Origin: Lineus longissimus | Taxonomy: Eukaryota; Nemertea; Pilidiophora; Heteronemertea; Lineidae | NCBI RefSeq assembly: GCF_910592395.1 | Contig: NC_088320.1 | Coordinates: 16,058,501-16,122,500 of the forward strand | DNA length: 64,000 bases | Reading direction: 5' to 3' | Shown here: positions 45,761 to 57,561 of the stretch, piece after piece | How the letters are laid out: every line of letters begins with the position of its first letter | Position numbering within the stretch: position 1 is the first letter of the stretch | Program-made: the position numbers and the translations under genes | The notes under the pieces: model-generated | Told to the model about the DNA's origin: nothing | Database searches by the model: none | The model's input: the letters and a program-made list of their open reading frames with translations, nothing else

Positions 45761-45964
45761 TACCGTGTTAAACGTAGGCCTTTAAACGATATCGATATTT
45801 CCATTCGCGATCTCATCCGGGATATTCTTATAAGTGCATTCATACACGTTCGTGTATTGTCACGGGATGCATTAATGTTGTTTGTTTCCCGTCTTTCGAT
45901 TTTCCGGCCGGCTGTGTTGTTAAAATATAACTGATTCTTAGTCCACCCACCAGTCGATTAAAAC

Positions 45965-46026
45965 ATGATGTATGCAGCAAGCCTGCTTTTGCTCCTTTGC
46001 GTCTCTGCCATTGAATCCACTCACGG
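45965..46026 (+). CDS. Secreted cysteine-rich protein exon 1 (signal peptide)
   Basis: 20 codons plus two bases from ATG ATG to donor CACGG|gtaagt (phase 2). It encodes MMYAASLLLLLCVSAIESTH, a textbook signal peptide with likely cleavage near SAIES. A ttaaaatataac box lies ~40 bp upstream. The exit phase matches the exon at 61647. The first intron would be 15.6 kb and hold the second DIRS copy. Confidence 0.75.
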
Positions 46027-46177
46027 GTAAGTTATTATAATGCTAGACTAGGTTTATTTTCGTTTTCGTTTCTCGCCCAAGCCTTCTCAGAAGTAGACCG
46101 CCGCCTAAAATAGGACTTGTTCTACTCTTTAAAATCTTAATAACTTTCTTATCAATTATTGTATGGAGAAAACAACT

Positions 46178-46541
46178 TCAGGTATGGACAGAAGAGGTTA
46201 TGGGATTTTTTGGGATATAATGTGTATTATTGTGATAAGTGGTTGTTACGCAATGGACCTCTGAAAAGACAGACATATTCTGATTTTCAGCTCGGAGTTT
46301 AAAATCGATAGCTTTCCGCCTAGTGGCATCCGATCGCAATGCAACGCCGCATTCTGGACAGGATGGCATGCGAGGTTGAGTTTAGCTTCTCCCTGAAGAT
46401 GGCGCTGTTCTGTACCTCCTCGAACACTTCGTCCGTTATTGTTCGCAGTAATTCCTCGACTTTAGTGAATGAGCGTTGCACATACACCAATTCCTTGATG
46501 TAACCCCATAGGAAGAAGTCACAAGGGGTGAAGTCATGCAT
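46178..46541 (-). pseudogene. Mariner-like transposase C-terminal remnant
   Basis: Minus-strand frame with FTPCDFFLWGYIKELVYV ('PDL.PCDFFLWG.+K..V') and the helical tail REKLNSTSHAILSRMRRC. The catalytic Asp/Glu upstream is missing. In intron 1 of the cysteine-rich gene. Confidence 0.7.
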
Positions 46542-46691
46542 TGATTGGTTGAATTATGCAATATCTAACTTTCATTTTGCATGGCACTGTCCATTTGTTG
46601 TTTACTGACAATCCTGCCCTGGTTGAATGAAATGACATGTAAATTGGATGGCTTATTACGTAATCACTATTGGACCGTTTAATGCAAATGT

Positions 46692-46850
46692 TATAATAAT
46701 AATGAGTCTTTTATATAGCGCAGTTCCGTGACACTATAGTTCTCGCTCAAAGCGCTTTGGGATATTATATTATTACCCCGGTCTCCACAGAAATCAATCA
46801 GGGGTTTCAAGGAGCAACCAGAAGGTGCTCACTTGAACTCGAACTCGAAC
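46692..46850 (-). mobile_element. tRNA-derived SINE, 3' part
   Basis: Minus-strand 3' half of the family at 21484-21910, uninterrupted at gagaccggggtaat, with tail (att)n. Confidence 0.75.
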
Positions 46851-47409
46851 TCGACTTTCTAGGAAATTCTCAAAGCCTCTATTTACCGTATTAAAAGGTG
46901 TGTTCCCATATTATTGTTTTTTGAGAAGGTATTCAGATTTTAAAAAGTAAAAGTATTCTTCACACCCTGTATAGCAGTTTAGCTGGAGAGAGCACTGTAA
47001 TTGCCAAATTACAACCGACCCATGTGCTTGGGCGTGTCAGAATTATAATCTATAACAACCTGATTTCAGGTAATGATTAGAAATGTAGTCGAGGTTATAT
47101 TGTGTGCCATCTAATGCACATTATAAGAAACGAAGACTCGACAGCAAAGTGCTCGTTCAATTTGAAATACACGAATCTTGGCCCGACTTCAACTCTCTAA
47201 AGGAAGATTTCTCAAAAAGGAATTGACAGATTAAATCGAAATGAATGCTATTCATTAGAAGAAATATCTTTATTTTGAGACCAAGATAGCGAAGTTCCGA
47301 TAAGATATGATTGTTGTCCTTGTGCCTTACGGTGCATGCGCCTTTAGTAGCGCTGATCAGCAAGGACTACCCAACATTGGTGGCTGATTTAAAAAGTATA
47401 CATACATAC

Positions 47410-47660
47410 ATACAAATAGCATTTATATAGCGCAAAATCCAATTAGAAAAATTGCTCAGCTGCGCTTAACAAAAACACTGTTTGGTTTTTAATCTTCTTT
47501 TGAACTCGCTGACGGTGGAGCTGTTGCGGGTGTTAGTGTCCAGCGAGTTCCATAATTTGCTGGCATAAACTGTAAAGCTTCTGCCACCAAATGTCTCAAG
47601 GCGATACCTGGGAGTCACCAACAACTCTTGGTTATCCGATCTCAGGGATCGCCCTGGGAC
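47410..47660 (-). mobile_element. LINE/SINE 3'-end fragment
   Basis: Ends (on the minus strand) with gcgctatataaatgct, a tail shared by many animal LINEs and SINEs. The body (tggaactcgctggacactaa ... ccgtcagcgagttc) is non-coding. Family assignment is tentative. Confidence 0.4.
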
Positions 47661-48267
47661 ATACGATGGCAGGATGTCATTCTCGGAGTAAGTAGAAAGT
47701 ATTTAAAATCGTTCGAAAAACAGTTTACCCGTGAGACATTAACTCGATATATCACAACGGACCAAATTTCTGTGTCGAAATATTGCCACATAACTTATAT
47801 CGGAGATTTAAATCGGCCGTTCAAGGGGCAAATATCTTGGCGTCAAAAACAGACGTCGGCCATATTTTGGAAAATGACGTCATACCATACCAAATCCGAG
47901 AAGGACGTCCTCGCGTGGTGAAATTTACGCAACTTGGCGCAATAGAGGTTGATATTACGTAACATACAGTTTTGTGACGTCATACGATGTAAATGGCGAC
48001 CTTCATGGCCCAGAGAGTTTTTTTTGGCGGGAATGACCAGCCAAACGTAAATTGGCCCATAAAAGTCATGCACGACCTGATATCCGCTCAGTGAGATTCT
48101 GGGTCGTTACAAATGCTCGCTGTGACTATAGAAATGAAAAGCAGTGTGGCTCTATTCTCCTTACTCTTTAAAAGATTTTTGAAATTGTTGGCTTTCAAGA
48201 ATTTTGAGAACATTAGATGCTCCCTCGAGAGCAGAAAATTGCATTAGCTATGGTGGGAGAAATACAG

Positions 48268-48416
48268 GAATAAAAAAGGCAACGGTAAAAAAGTCCCGGT
48301 AAAAGGACAATAGGGTAAAAAGTAAAAGGTAAAAAAGCTACAGGTAAAAAGCCACAGGTGAAAAAGCTACAGGTAAAAAGCCACAGGTAAAAAAGGCTAC
48401 GGTAAAAAAACATGTA
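48268..48416. repeat. Minisatellite of aaaaagctacaggt units
   Basis: About ten degenerate ~14 bp units (aaaaagccacaggt / aaaaagctacaggt), similar in style to the foldback arms at 42.6 kb but with no inverted partner nearby. Confidence 0.75.
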
Positions 48417-48694
48417 TGAAACAACCATTCAAGATATGAATCTTATTCGACCCTATAAATTCGCCTTGAAATCGAAATGAAATTGCACCGGCCAGTTGTT
48501 TCGATGACGAAAAACTTCACCTAACAACAGCTAGCAATTTGTTGATCCTCTGATGATGATTCGGTCAGATGAGAATATATCAACTCAGCCTATCTCCCAA
48601 ACCACAACCAAAACGGCATTTAACCAAGAACCGGCTACTTGCTAATCATTGGTGCTTTAATCCTTGATCAGCCAATATGTTTAGTTTTTAATAA

Positions 48695-49230
48695 GGCCGG
48701 GTCTATTTGGCAAGCGGCTCGCCGAACAGGCATCTTTTTTTGCCATGCTTGGAGAGCCGCTTGCCAAACAGCGCTAAAAATCAACTCTGTTCGGCTAGCC
48801 GGGCTTGCCAAACAGGGCAAAAATACTACCCTCTTTGGCGAGCCGGAGAGGTTACAACATGTTGGCCAATCAGAGAGCAGTGACGTCATATTCGAATTTA
48901 TATGCGCATATTTAACAATGGCCGACTTCCCGCTCTCGATTCAATTTCTGTTACTAAACTCGGGTTTTGGTCAATAATCCATGAAGAAGCATGTACATGT
49001 GCATGACTGTATGGATTTACAAAAAAAGTCATAAACGTGATTTAACTGATAAGCATGTTAAATGCATTAGTGTGCATTTCTAAAGGCGTTTCACTGTAAC
49101 TCCAGTGTTGCTGACCGTGTTGCCACGAATGATAATGAGCTCCTGGATGGTTGAATATGCATGAGTTCGGCTCTCCATCTAGGGCAGAAAAAAGGCGCTG
49201 TTTGGTAAGCCGGGCTTGCCAAATAGTCAC
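48695..49230. mobile_element. Inverted-repeat element
   Basis: Ends ctatttggcaagcggctcgc and (complement) ctatttggcaagcccggctt; additional internal inverted copies of the motif at 48745-48840. No coding frame supported. Confidence 0.55.
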
Positions 49231-49619
49231 TTCCTTTTAATAATTCTTTATTACAGGTGCAAACGGACTTTATATAGGCAACAGCGGTGGGAACTAACGA
49301 AAGGTTGCGGTTGGTTGTGGAAGAAGAGGTGTCACGTGAGATATTTGTGAGTTTTTATCCTTTACCCAAGTAACAAGTTTAAACGTGATTAAATATTACG
49401 TTTGCTGATTAGGGTCTCTTGAACCATATTGATTCTGGTCATATTGTCTGTCTGTTAGTGCGTCTGTCCGTTCACCAAAAATAATTTATACGCCTTCAGA
49501 ACATAGCTCCTGTATGAGCGAGAGTCAGGAAGTCAAGTGTTACTCGTTTGTGGACCCTGGCATTCACATGACCTCATCGATCAATTTCACAATTAGATGT
49601 TCAAGGTTATATTGATATA

Positions 49620-50195
49620 TCAAATTTGATAATCTCAAAAATCTCGATTAGTGTGAGAGATAGAAACATAATATCGAGTAGTATATATGTTTGCTTAGTT
49701 GGGGCTTTCCATAGACTGATCCATTTCCGCGGTCAAAGGTCAAGGCCTTTTCGAACTGATATGTCGTATTTCATGATAACAAAGATCTCGATTTGCATGG
49801 AAGATAGAACATGAAACCCAATGGCATTGTATGTTTGTTCTGTCGGGGCATTTAGTGGACTAACCCATTTCAGGGTCAGAGGTCAAGGTCATTCGGAAAC
49901 TGACATACCATATTTGATAACTTCAAACATTTCAACTTGTGAAACCGATAGCAACATGAAATCAAGTAATATGTATGTCCGATCCGTTATTAGGTTATTC
50001 AATAGGCAAATTTCTTTCAAGGTTAGAGGTCAAGGCCATTGTTAAACAGACATTTCCTATTTGATAATTGCAAATATCTCGACTTGTGGGTCAGATGGAA
50101 AGATGAAACCAAACGGCATGCATGTTTGTACTGTAAGGTAATTAAACGAACTAAAATATTTCAAGTTCAGAGCATAAGATATCAAGTTTGGGCTT
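49620..50195 (+). repeat. ~143 bp degenerate tandem repeat with DR1-like motifs
   Basis: Four units aligned at tgataa...tctcga..t (49628, 49772, 49914, 50060). Each unit holds an AGGTCA-type pair: cggtcaaaggtca, gggtcagaggtca, aggttagaggtca, and a weak fourth. Confidence 0.75.
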
Positions 50196-50199
50196 AACC

Positions 50200-50940
50200 T
50201 GACATTGGTTTTACTTTAGTATCGAATAATCTTGCGGGAACCATATGACATTCACAATGTCTTCTTGTTGTTAAGCTAGAAGTAGATTACGAATTCGAAG
50301 CTGCGCCATGCATGACGCAGGATGCGGCGAATACTGAGAAAACACTACCATTTGACTTCAAAGGGTTTCCTGTTGGGTTTTCTGTTAGACACCAAATCGT
50401 TCCTAATAAATGAATTCAACAAACAAAATAAAACAATATCGTGTGACGCAGAGTTAAAACAACATCATAAATACATCCTCCACGCACATGGGCGGAACCG
50501 AAATTATTTAAAGATCATTACTAGCTCTTGCCAGCCTGGCCAGTTAAGCCACTGAGCGTGCTAAATTGGTCCAAGCAGGCCTAATGGAAAATGCATCGGA
50601 AATATCAGTTAAGTTCGCTTTTTGAGTGCGGTGTTAACGAAATACCGGCTCTTCACTTCTGACAAAATTCTATACTTGCATGCCAAGGCATTTGTGAAAA
50701 AAAAAGTGGACAGATTTTCATGGAAATTCGGTGTGTCCATGAATAGGTTGAAAATTTGGGTAAATGTGTAATGCTTAGCTAATGTAGCCCTTAGTGTAAA
50801 TTCTTGAGTAATCGGGTTTCGGGGGGCTTTAATTCCTAGCTGCGCTAGCCCTGAAACTGCTCATTAGATACATTCCTGACGACTTCAGACCCGGTTGTTA
50901 GTAATCTTGGCATTATATCCCCAATACTTCAGGTAGGGTT
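50200..50940. other. Intron, no feature recognised
   Basis: AT-rich, no repeat or exon that I can support. Confidence 0.4.
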
Positions 50941-50949
50941 AGGGTTAGG

Positions 50950-51473
50950 GATGTACCATGCCAGGGGACATCGTACTGCGGCTGGTTCTCCATCATTCAC
51001 ACCGGTAACTTTCATAGCAGGTGTTAAAATGTCACTGTTATCTACCCCAAGCAATACATCGATAACTGGAGGTGAGGCTTCACAAATGTTGATGTCACGT
51101 AAATGGCAGTATATATTCAGCACTTCTTTACGTATGACCGGAACATCGCCACAAGGATTTGTCACCTCCATCAAGTCAAGTTTGTGGCTAATGCTTCCAT
51201 CGAGACTCTGAATTTCACAATCAGGAACTCGCAATTTGCGATGGAGAACTTCCCCACCAGCAGTTGTGATCATGTACGTTTGAGAGCAATCAGATTCGCT
51301 AACTTGGACAATACCCTCTCGCATCCCTGACTTCCAGAGTCAAGTAGTATACGAACCCAGTGTCTTGTATTACCACTCTTTAGGTGTGCCATGACGGTAG
51401 GCAAAACACAGACAATGTTATTGTTACTTTCTTTGTTTATCTCTGAATCAGTAGCAAAGGCGGTCATTGTATA
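50950..51473 (-). pseudogene. BEL/Pao-like retrotransposon peptidase remnant
   Basis: The minus-strand frames together read VLPTVMAHLKSG, then WVRILLDSGSQGCE (Asp-Ser-Gly active-site motif of the DUF1758 aspartic peptidase). After a shift near 51310-51330 follow TTAGGEVLHRKLRVPDCEIQ, VIDVLLGVDNSDIL and RCPLAWYI. These are the blocks of a BEL/Pao peptidase in order. The reverse transcriptase part is absent. Confidence 0.7.
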
Positions 51474-51620
51474 GTACCCCCAGGTATATGGCACGGCTTG
51501 ACCCGCCGGCCATGAGGGAATTCCTTTATGGCCCAGTGGTTGGCGCGTTGGCCCCAGAGTGGAAGTTAAGCAACGTTGAGCGCGGTCAACCTTTGGATCG
51601 GTGACCGGCGCGTATAATAC
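51474..51620 (+). mobile_element. tRNA/5S-like SINE
   Basis: Best copy: gtacccccaggtatatggca start, tRNA A-box-like tggcccagtggttggcgcg, then a 5S rRNA-like stretch (agttaagcaacgttgagcgc ... ttggatcggtgaccg). It interrupts the BEL-like remnant; possible short target duplication around gtcat. Confidence 0.7.
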
Positions 51621-51624
51621 AGTC

Positions 51625-51950
51625 ATGTTCTGATTTTGAGCTTTGAAGTCTGGTGCGGTTGGGTTCAATGGCGTAATTTTAAGTCCAAACTAGCGATATC
51701 CGCCTGTACTATGACATATTGATGAACACACAGGCACTGCGAATGGGCGAAAGTGTTGGCGTTTTGGCGGATCGAACGGCGGTTTTCCTGACACACAATC
51801 ATCATTGCCGCATCGGTGACAGATTCCGTGAGCATTCAGGATATCGAATTTCGCCTTTTGCAGAAGGAATCTGAATTTTGTTACATCCCTTTGGGACAAA
51901 TATAAATTTTGGTCGAGTTTGTCTGCAGTTTGGCAAAATGAATATTCCAA
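51625..51950 (-). pseudogene. BEL-like Gag/zinc-knuckle remnant
   Basis: Minus-strand frame FRFLLQKAKFDILNAHGIC followed by a C-x2-C...C motif (CHRCGNDDC) and basic tail. It lies upstream of the peptidase piece in the right order, with the SINE between. Confidence 0.55.
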
Positions 51951-51959
51951 TTTTGTTGG

Positions 51960-53028
51960 CCACGGGCTGTGCAGTCATCCGATATGATTCTTCTAACTGG
52001 GGCTCGAGTTGTTGGTGACACTTAGAGTGGATGAATGATCTGCCCTTCCATCATATCCCGACCAGGGCAATATGGCATCAGACGCCTTTCAGCCGGGTGT
52101 TATTTGGTGTAAATTCTCCAGCGTAAATTTGCCATGCATGCAAGATAGGGGCAGCAATCTCGCAAAGAAGGACCCCATATCCCTTCGAACGTCATTCGAG
52201 CATCCCTCCCAGCCATTGGGTTTGTGGAATGGAACAGTTCTAGAACTGTTGAACTGTGCCGAGAGACTTTGGACAGTTCTGACAGTAAAATAAAAGGGAA
52301 TGTTCTGTCACTGTTCCAACCAACATCACATTTTAATTGTAACCTGGCCTGAAATGATTACGGGATTAAGTTTTACTTGCAACCTTGTTGTTGAGAGCTA
52401 CAAAAGGAAACCAATCAAAGCAGATTCTTTTTTAATTCAAATTTTACTTGTAACCTTGTTGTTGAACTAATCAGAGAAGATTCTTTTTTTTAAACACTGC
52501 GGGCTATTATTTCTAATTTCCATATTACTACCCACCCACACGATTGGCCTAAGCTCTACCATGGCAACACTCATTATTTATTCACGTGTGTGTCCACAGG
52601 GGGATAAAAGAACACAACAGGACCATTTCCTCAAAATTTGGCTCAGTTGTAAAAACAGCTGTACAGACAATGCAATATGGTGATGAATTGCTTAACTAAA
52701 ATACTAAGAAGTAAATGCCAATGGGTAGTAGAGAGCAAATGCAGCTCAGCGGTACTAGAATCGTCTGAATCGGTAGACTGGTGCCTTATCAACAGCTGCC
52801 GTAAGAAAGGCTATATTTCGGTTTCTAAGTTAATGTTTTTTTAACTAACCTGTTTTTGCTTGGAATAGATTAAAATTTACCATAAAGTCGCTTAGTGTTA
52901 TATACTTGAAAATGATTTTTCATGCACGCCGTCAAAAAGATGTAACATTAGTGATGGTCAGTGACTTATACTAACTGCAAGCTAAATCTTTATTGATGTC
53001 TGTAAAAAACATGGACTGGGAGTAACTA
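51960..53028. other. Intron, local duplications only
   Basis: A ~50 bp duplication (tttacttgcaaccttgttgt at 52373 and ~52444) and a gaacagtt-rich inverted stretch near 52230-52310. No gene. Confidence 0.45.
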
Positions 53029-53291
53029 ATTTTATGTCGTTCATACTCTACCCAGCTCAGACTTTTGCATGTGTACTCTATTCGGACACACCCGAGGAAG
53101 AATTAAACTATTTATAATAGAAAACCCTTAGCTACTTCGCTTAGCTACACCTTGGCGGCGCCCCTATACAGCCTCTGCCTCGTGCGAGCCGCCATCACCA
53201 GTACTTCTTCCTCGGCACACTGTTTAACATTGTTCCGAGTTTCTTACCTACGTATTCGTCCGATTACGGCCTATACCGAGTTAAAGAAGGA

Positions 53292-54726
53292 GAGACAAGA
53301 CCACAATTGATTTTTTAAGCCTTTTAGCAGTTAAATTGTCAATGTTTGACCGCGACGCATCAACAAACGCGTCAAGTAGTGAAACTGAAATTCGGATATG
53401 ATATACGGGTTAGTCTTGCGAGTAACTGGTGCGATGGAAATTGGTGATTGACCACGGAAATTTTTTTATAATCGACAAATTAGACAGACTTTGATATTTC
53501 CACTGTTTTCAGCCAACTGGCAGAAAAAACTCAAAACACGCCCCCTATTACCCAATTAGCAAAATTCGAAATTAATTTTTTCATCAAATAATTTCTTTAT
53601 ATCTGTAGACTTGCCACAGCAAATATTTTTTCAATACCTCTCCAAATATGTACTTGAGAGTAAAAAACATGCACTCGTCTAATTGATAGGCCTCGACCCT
53701 CCAACCTATGAATATTCATTAGTGGTCTTGTCTCAATGAAGGTACATTTCAGGGGTTAACATTTTGAGATTTTTTTCAAACTAATGTACATGACATCCCA
53801 CAACTCTCCAACAAAGGAAAGTCATATCTGGACATTTTTGGAGAAATGAGAGACATTTCAAAGAGTGGTACAACTGTGCCAAAGCGACGAAAGAGGACAA
53901 AATCGACAAAAAGTCATGATTTTGCAGCCAACAGCACCAAATTCAAAGACCTGCCCTGGCCAGAATAAGCAAGCTATGGAGCTGAAAATTTAGGATGTGA
54001 TTTAGGAATATATTTGCTGCTCAGGGCACAACTTTCAGAATCAAGGCCTAAGTAGTTTCAAAGAAATTACAAAATGAATGGCAACACAACAAGACTTGTA
54101 AAAATGAAACCGAACTTAGACCGGGGTCAGGTTGACTCTTATTTGGGTCAAATTAAGTTTTTTTCTCATTATTTTAGCTTGTTTTGACCTTAAATCATCA
54201 GCAATACAATATTCTAAATGAATTAGAGTGATTTGAGCACATTCAAATTTTTCACTATATTGACCCAAAATGTAGTGTAAATAGAGACAAGACCACAATT
54301 GATTTTTTAAGCCTTTTAGCAGTTAAATTGTCAATGTTTGACCGCGACGCATCAACAAACGCGTCAAGTAGTGAAACTGAAATTCGGATATGATATACGG
54401 GTTAGTCATGCGAGTAACTGGTGCGATGGAAATTGGTGATTGACCACGGAAATTTTTTTATAATCGACAAATTAGACAGACTTTGATATTTCCACTGTTT
54501 TCAGCCAACTGGCAGAAAAAACTCAAAACACGCCCCCTATTACCCAATTAGCAAAATTCGAAATTAATTTTTTCATCAAATAATTTCTTTATATCTGTAG
54601 ACTTGCCACAGCAAATATTTTTTCAATACCTCTCCAAATATGTACTTGAGAGTAAAAAACATGCACTCGTCTAATTGATAGGCCTCGACCCTCCAACCTA
54701 TGAATATTCATTAGTGGTCTTGTCTC
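53292..54726. mobile_element. Insertion with 443 bp terminal direct repeats inside DIRS copy 2
   Basis: Two 443 bp copies (53292-53734 and 54284-54726), essentially identical (I saw one difference), flank 549 bp of non-coding sequence. Each copy starts GAGACAAGACCAC and ends with its complement. AGGA is duplicated at both sides (53288-53291, 54727-54730); DIRS copy 1 shows the empty site (aaagaaggactgccc, ~3441). This may be a terminal-repeat miniature element or a tandem transposon doublet. Confidence 0.85.
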
Positions 54727-55110
54727 AGGACTGCCCAGGACACCTTCGGGAGGCTTACTTTCACAGGAGACGAGTGAGATCGTTCTTTTTACAATCCCCC
54801 TCGATTTCTGCTTTTGGAGCGTGTTTCTTCCTGCCGACTCCAAGAAATTTTTCTCCTGACTCCCGGGCTGCTGGTCACGTGACCCGTTCGTTCGTTCCCC
54901 AAGAAATCCGTCATAATGGTTTCATTATTGTCGTCTTTTCTTTCTTCACTGGGTGTACCACCCTTTGTATTGGACCTCCTGCTCTTCAGGGCGGGTTTTC
55001 GAGGTCCTTTTACCGGTGTGTCGGGGATTCATAGTCCCCAGCCCGGTTCTTCCCCGTGTCGGGGTGCAGGTAGTTCCGCCGCCATGGGGCCGGACCCTTC
55101 CACCCCCGGG

Positions 55111-57342
55111 ATGCCTTCTTCTTCTCCCGGCACTGCCGGTAAGAAGGAGAAGAAGGTGAGGAGAGGGGCGCGGCCCTCCAAGGGAGAGGGGTCTCTGACC
55201 CTCTCTCCCTCGCCCTCCTCACGGACCCCCGCTAAGCGGCGAGGTCCACGGGGCTCTGGGGGGGATTCCGACCCCTTCCGACCCCTCCCCCAGGCCGGGC
55301 ACCCCTTCTTTGGGGTGTGCCCCCTGGGGAGGCCTTGGGGTTGAGTGTTGGTGACCCTGGTTCAGGGACACTCCCCAAGGGTGGGACTCTGGACGTTTTA
55401 CGTCCCGATCCCCCCCCCCGCCGACGTTGACCGGGCCGGCCCGGAGCCAGAGCAGGGCTTAATTAACCAGCTCTTTCGTCTCCCTGCCGTCGGGGCTTTA
55501 TTGCCCGAGCCCGAGTCCGCTCCAACCTGTCATGGGTTGGTGAGCAGCGTCGTCCCCGTTGAGCCGCCTGTTGTTTCAGGCGTGCTCCCCCGTCCTCCTC
55601 CGGGGTTTGTGACGGGGTTGCGGCCGCTGTCCTCGCCGGCGGCGACTGGCACTGCCAGCGCCACGGTTGAGTCAGCGACTGCTCCGAGAATCGGCCACCC
55701 CTTTGCTTTGGGGCGGGCTCGTCCGGGCGACCCTCTCTCTGTGAGTCGGTCGTCTCTTCTGACGTCCCCTGGCGGGGCAAGACCGGTTTTCACCTTCCCG
55801 TCTTTGCCGCCGTTCACCGCACCTGGAGGTGTCCTGCCCGGCGTGGGCAGGGGGTTGGTGATCGAGCACTATTCACGGGCGAGGGGCCCTGGAGCCCCCC
55901 CCCCTCGTTTTGGGTGCCGTCAGACCGTCCATTTCCCCGGTCCGACCCCACCCTGCTCTGTCTGGTTTGTCGGGTTGACGGGTGCGGCTGCCTATCAGGC
56001 ATGCCCCCCTCCCCCCTCCTGTGTCTGCCCCACGGGAGACCGGGCTGAGCACTGGGCCTCAGCCCCTTGCTTCCTCCCTCACGGAGGAGCAAAGGCAGTT
56101 GCTCAGGAGTCTGACGGACCGTATGGAGGCTTCTAACCTCCATGACAGGTCCTCGACTCGTCCGGCCGAACGGCCGGTGGCTTTTGACTTAGGCCATCAG
56201 CCCATGGATTGTTAGTTTAGCGACCTACAGTCTTTTTCAGCCTATCAGGCTGATAACCCCTCCGGGGGTGAGGATTCCGCCATTGCCGCGGGTATGCGCG
56301 AGTTACGCGAGTTACGCACTCTTGTTAGGCAATTTGTGCCGCAAGAGCCTTGTCCTCTCCCGGCGGTCAAACCTGCCCTCGGTAAGGTGCCGTTCGACTT
56401 GTTCGGCGACGCCTCCGAGCAGGAGTCGGATGCGGTCCCTGACCGGGCATTTCAAGAATTGCCCGCATCTCCGGCCCTGATTAGAGCCTCCACATGGTTG
56501 GATACGGCTTTCAGGGATACAGTGCCATCTTACGGGGGTCACTAGCGCGCCCTGGTTTCGACGCTCCCGTCTACGGGACCAGGTGCCTGGACTCAGGCTG
56601 GGAAGCGATTCACGACCGCTTCCCCTCCGAGCCTGTCCTACAGACCCGATTATTATCGGGTCTCGCCGTCAGGAACCGACCCGGTTTCCCTGTCGCCCCT
56701 CAAGGACGACGACATCCAATTTTCCGGGTTGGTACCCTCGAAAGTCCTCACTTCTTCGTCAAAGGATGCGAAGAATGATGAGGCCCTGGCTGAAGAGACC
56801 CAGGCGGTGTTGTCTTACGCCGACCTGACTCTTTGTGCTCTGACCAGGTCCTTAACAGCGGATGACTCGGAGGCCCAGCGCGTCCTCGCGATGTCCCTCC
56901 AGCAATCCTTGCAGCATGCCAGTGACCTGACTGCTACGCAGGCGGCTAACGGCGTGCTAAAACGCCGTGACCTGCTCTTTGAGGGGTTGAGCACGGTCAT
57001 AACCCAGTTTCTGCGGGGGGGGGGGCATTAAGGACCGCTCCACTGAGCGGCCCTTTTTTGTTCCACGACTCCCTGCCTGACACCATGAGTGCTCAGGCAA
57101 AGTCGGATCGCCTGATGGAGTCAGTTTTGACTCCTCAGGCCGCCCCCCGCCCACGTTCCTATTCGCAGGCCGCGGGCAGGGGACGACAGGCGGGGTCTCG
57201 ACGCCCCCGAGGTTCGTCGGCTCCTCGTGGGCCCTCGTCCTCGCATGGCTCCTCTTCCTTTCGTCCTCAAGGGCAGGCAGAAGCTGCGGCTCCCTCCCGA
57301 GCGTCCTTCCAAGAGAAGAGTCGCGGGGGCAAGCGCAAGTGA
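55111..57342 (+). pseudogene. DIRS copy 2 gag-like region
   Basis: Same order as copy 1: MPSSSPGTAGKK start, proline-rich middle, conserved segment around 56294-57031 (DASEQESDAVPDRAFQELP) broken by a shift near 56545, stop after a G-run (57017-57027), and the basic tail in a new frame ending RGGKRK at 57342. Confidence 0.7.
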
Positions 57343-57561
57343 CTTTTTAGTCCTTCCTCCTGCGCCTTCAGGTGGCGCCCCCACAGTTGGCGTAGTGGTT
57401 GGCAGACTGCGACACTTCGCAGCCTTTTGAGACCGGTGGTGTCAAAAAGACTCCCCTGTGCCGGATATGCTCCGACATGGTGTCCGATTGGACTTTTCCC
57501 GTCCCCCCTATGACGTCGACTCCCACCCCGGTGTCCCCGCCAGTAGACCCCGTCAGGGCGC

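Noticed and set aside
50938-50950. Telomere-like gttaggg repeats (also at 21715 and 39650)
   Set aside because: Only two units; too short to indicate telomeric sequence.
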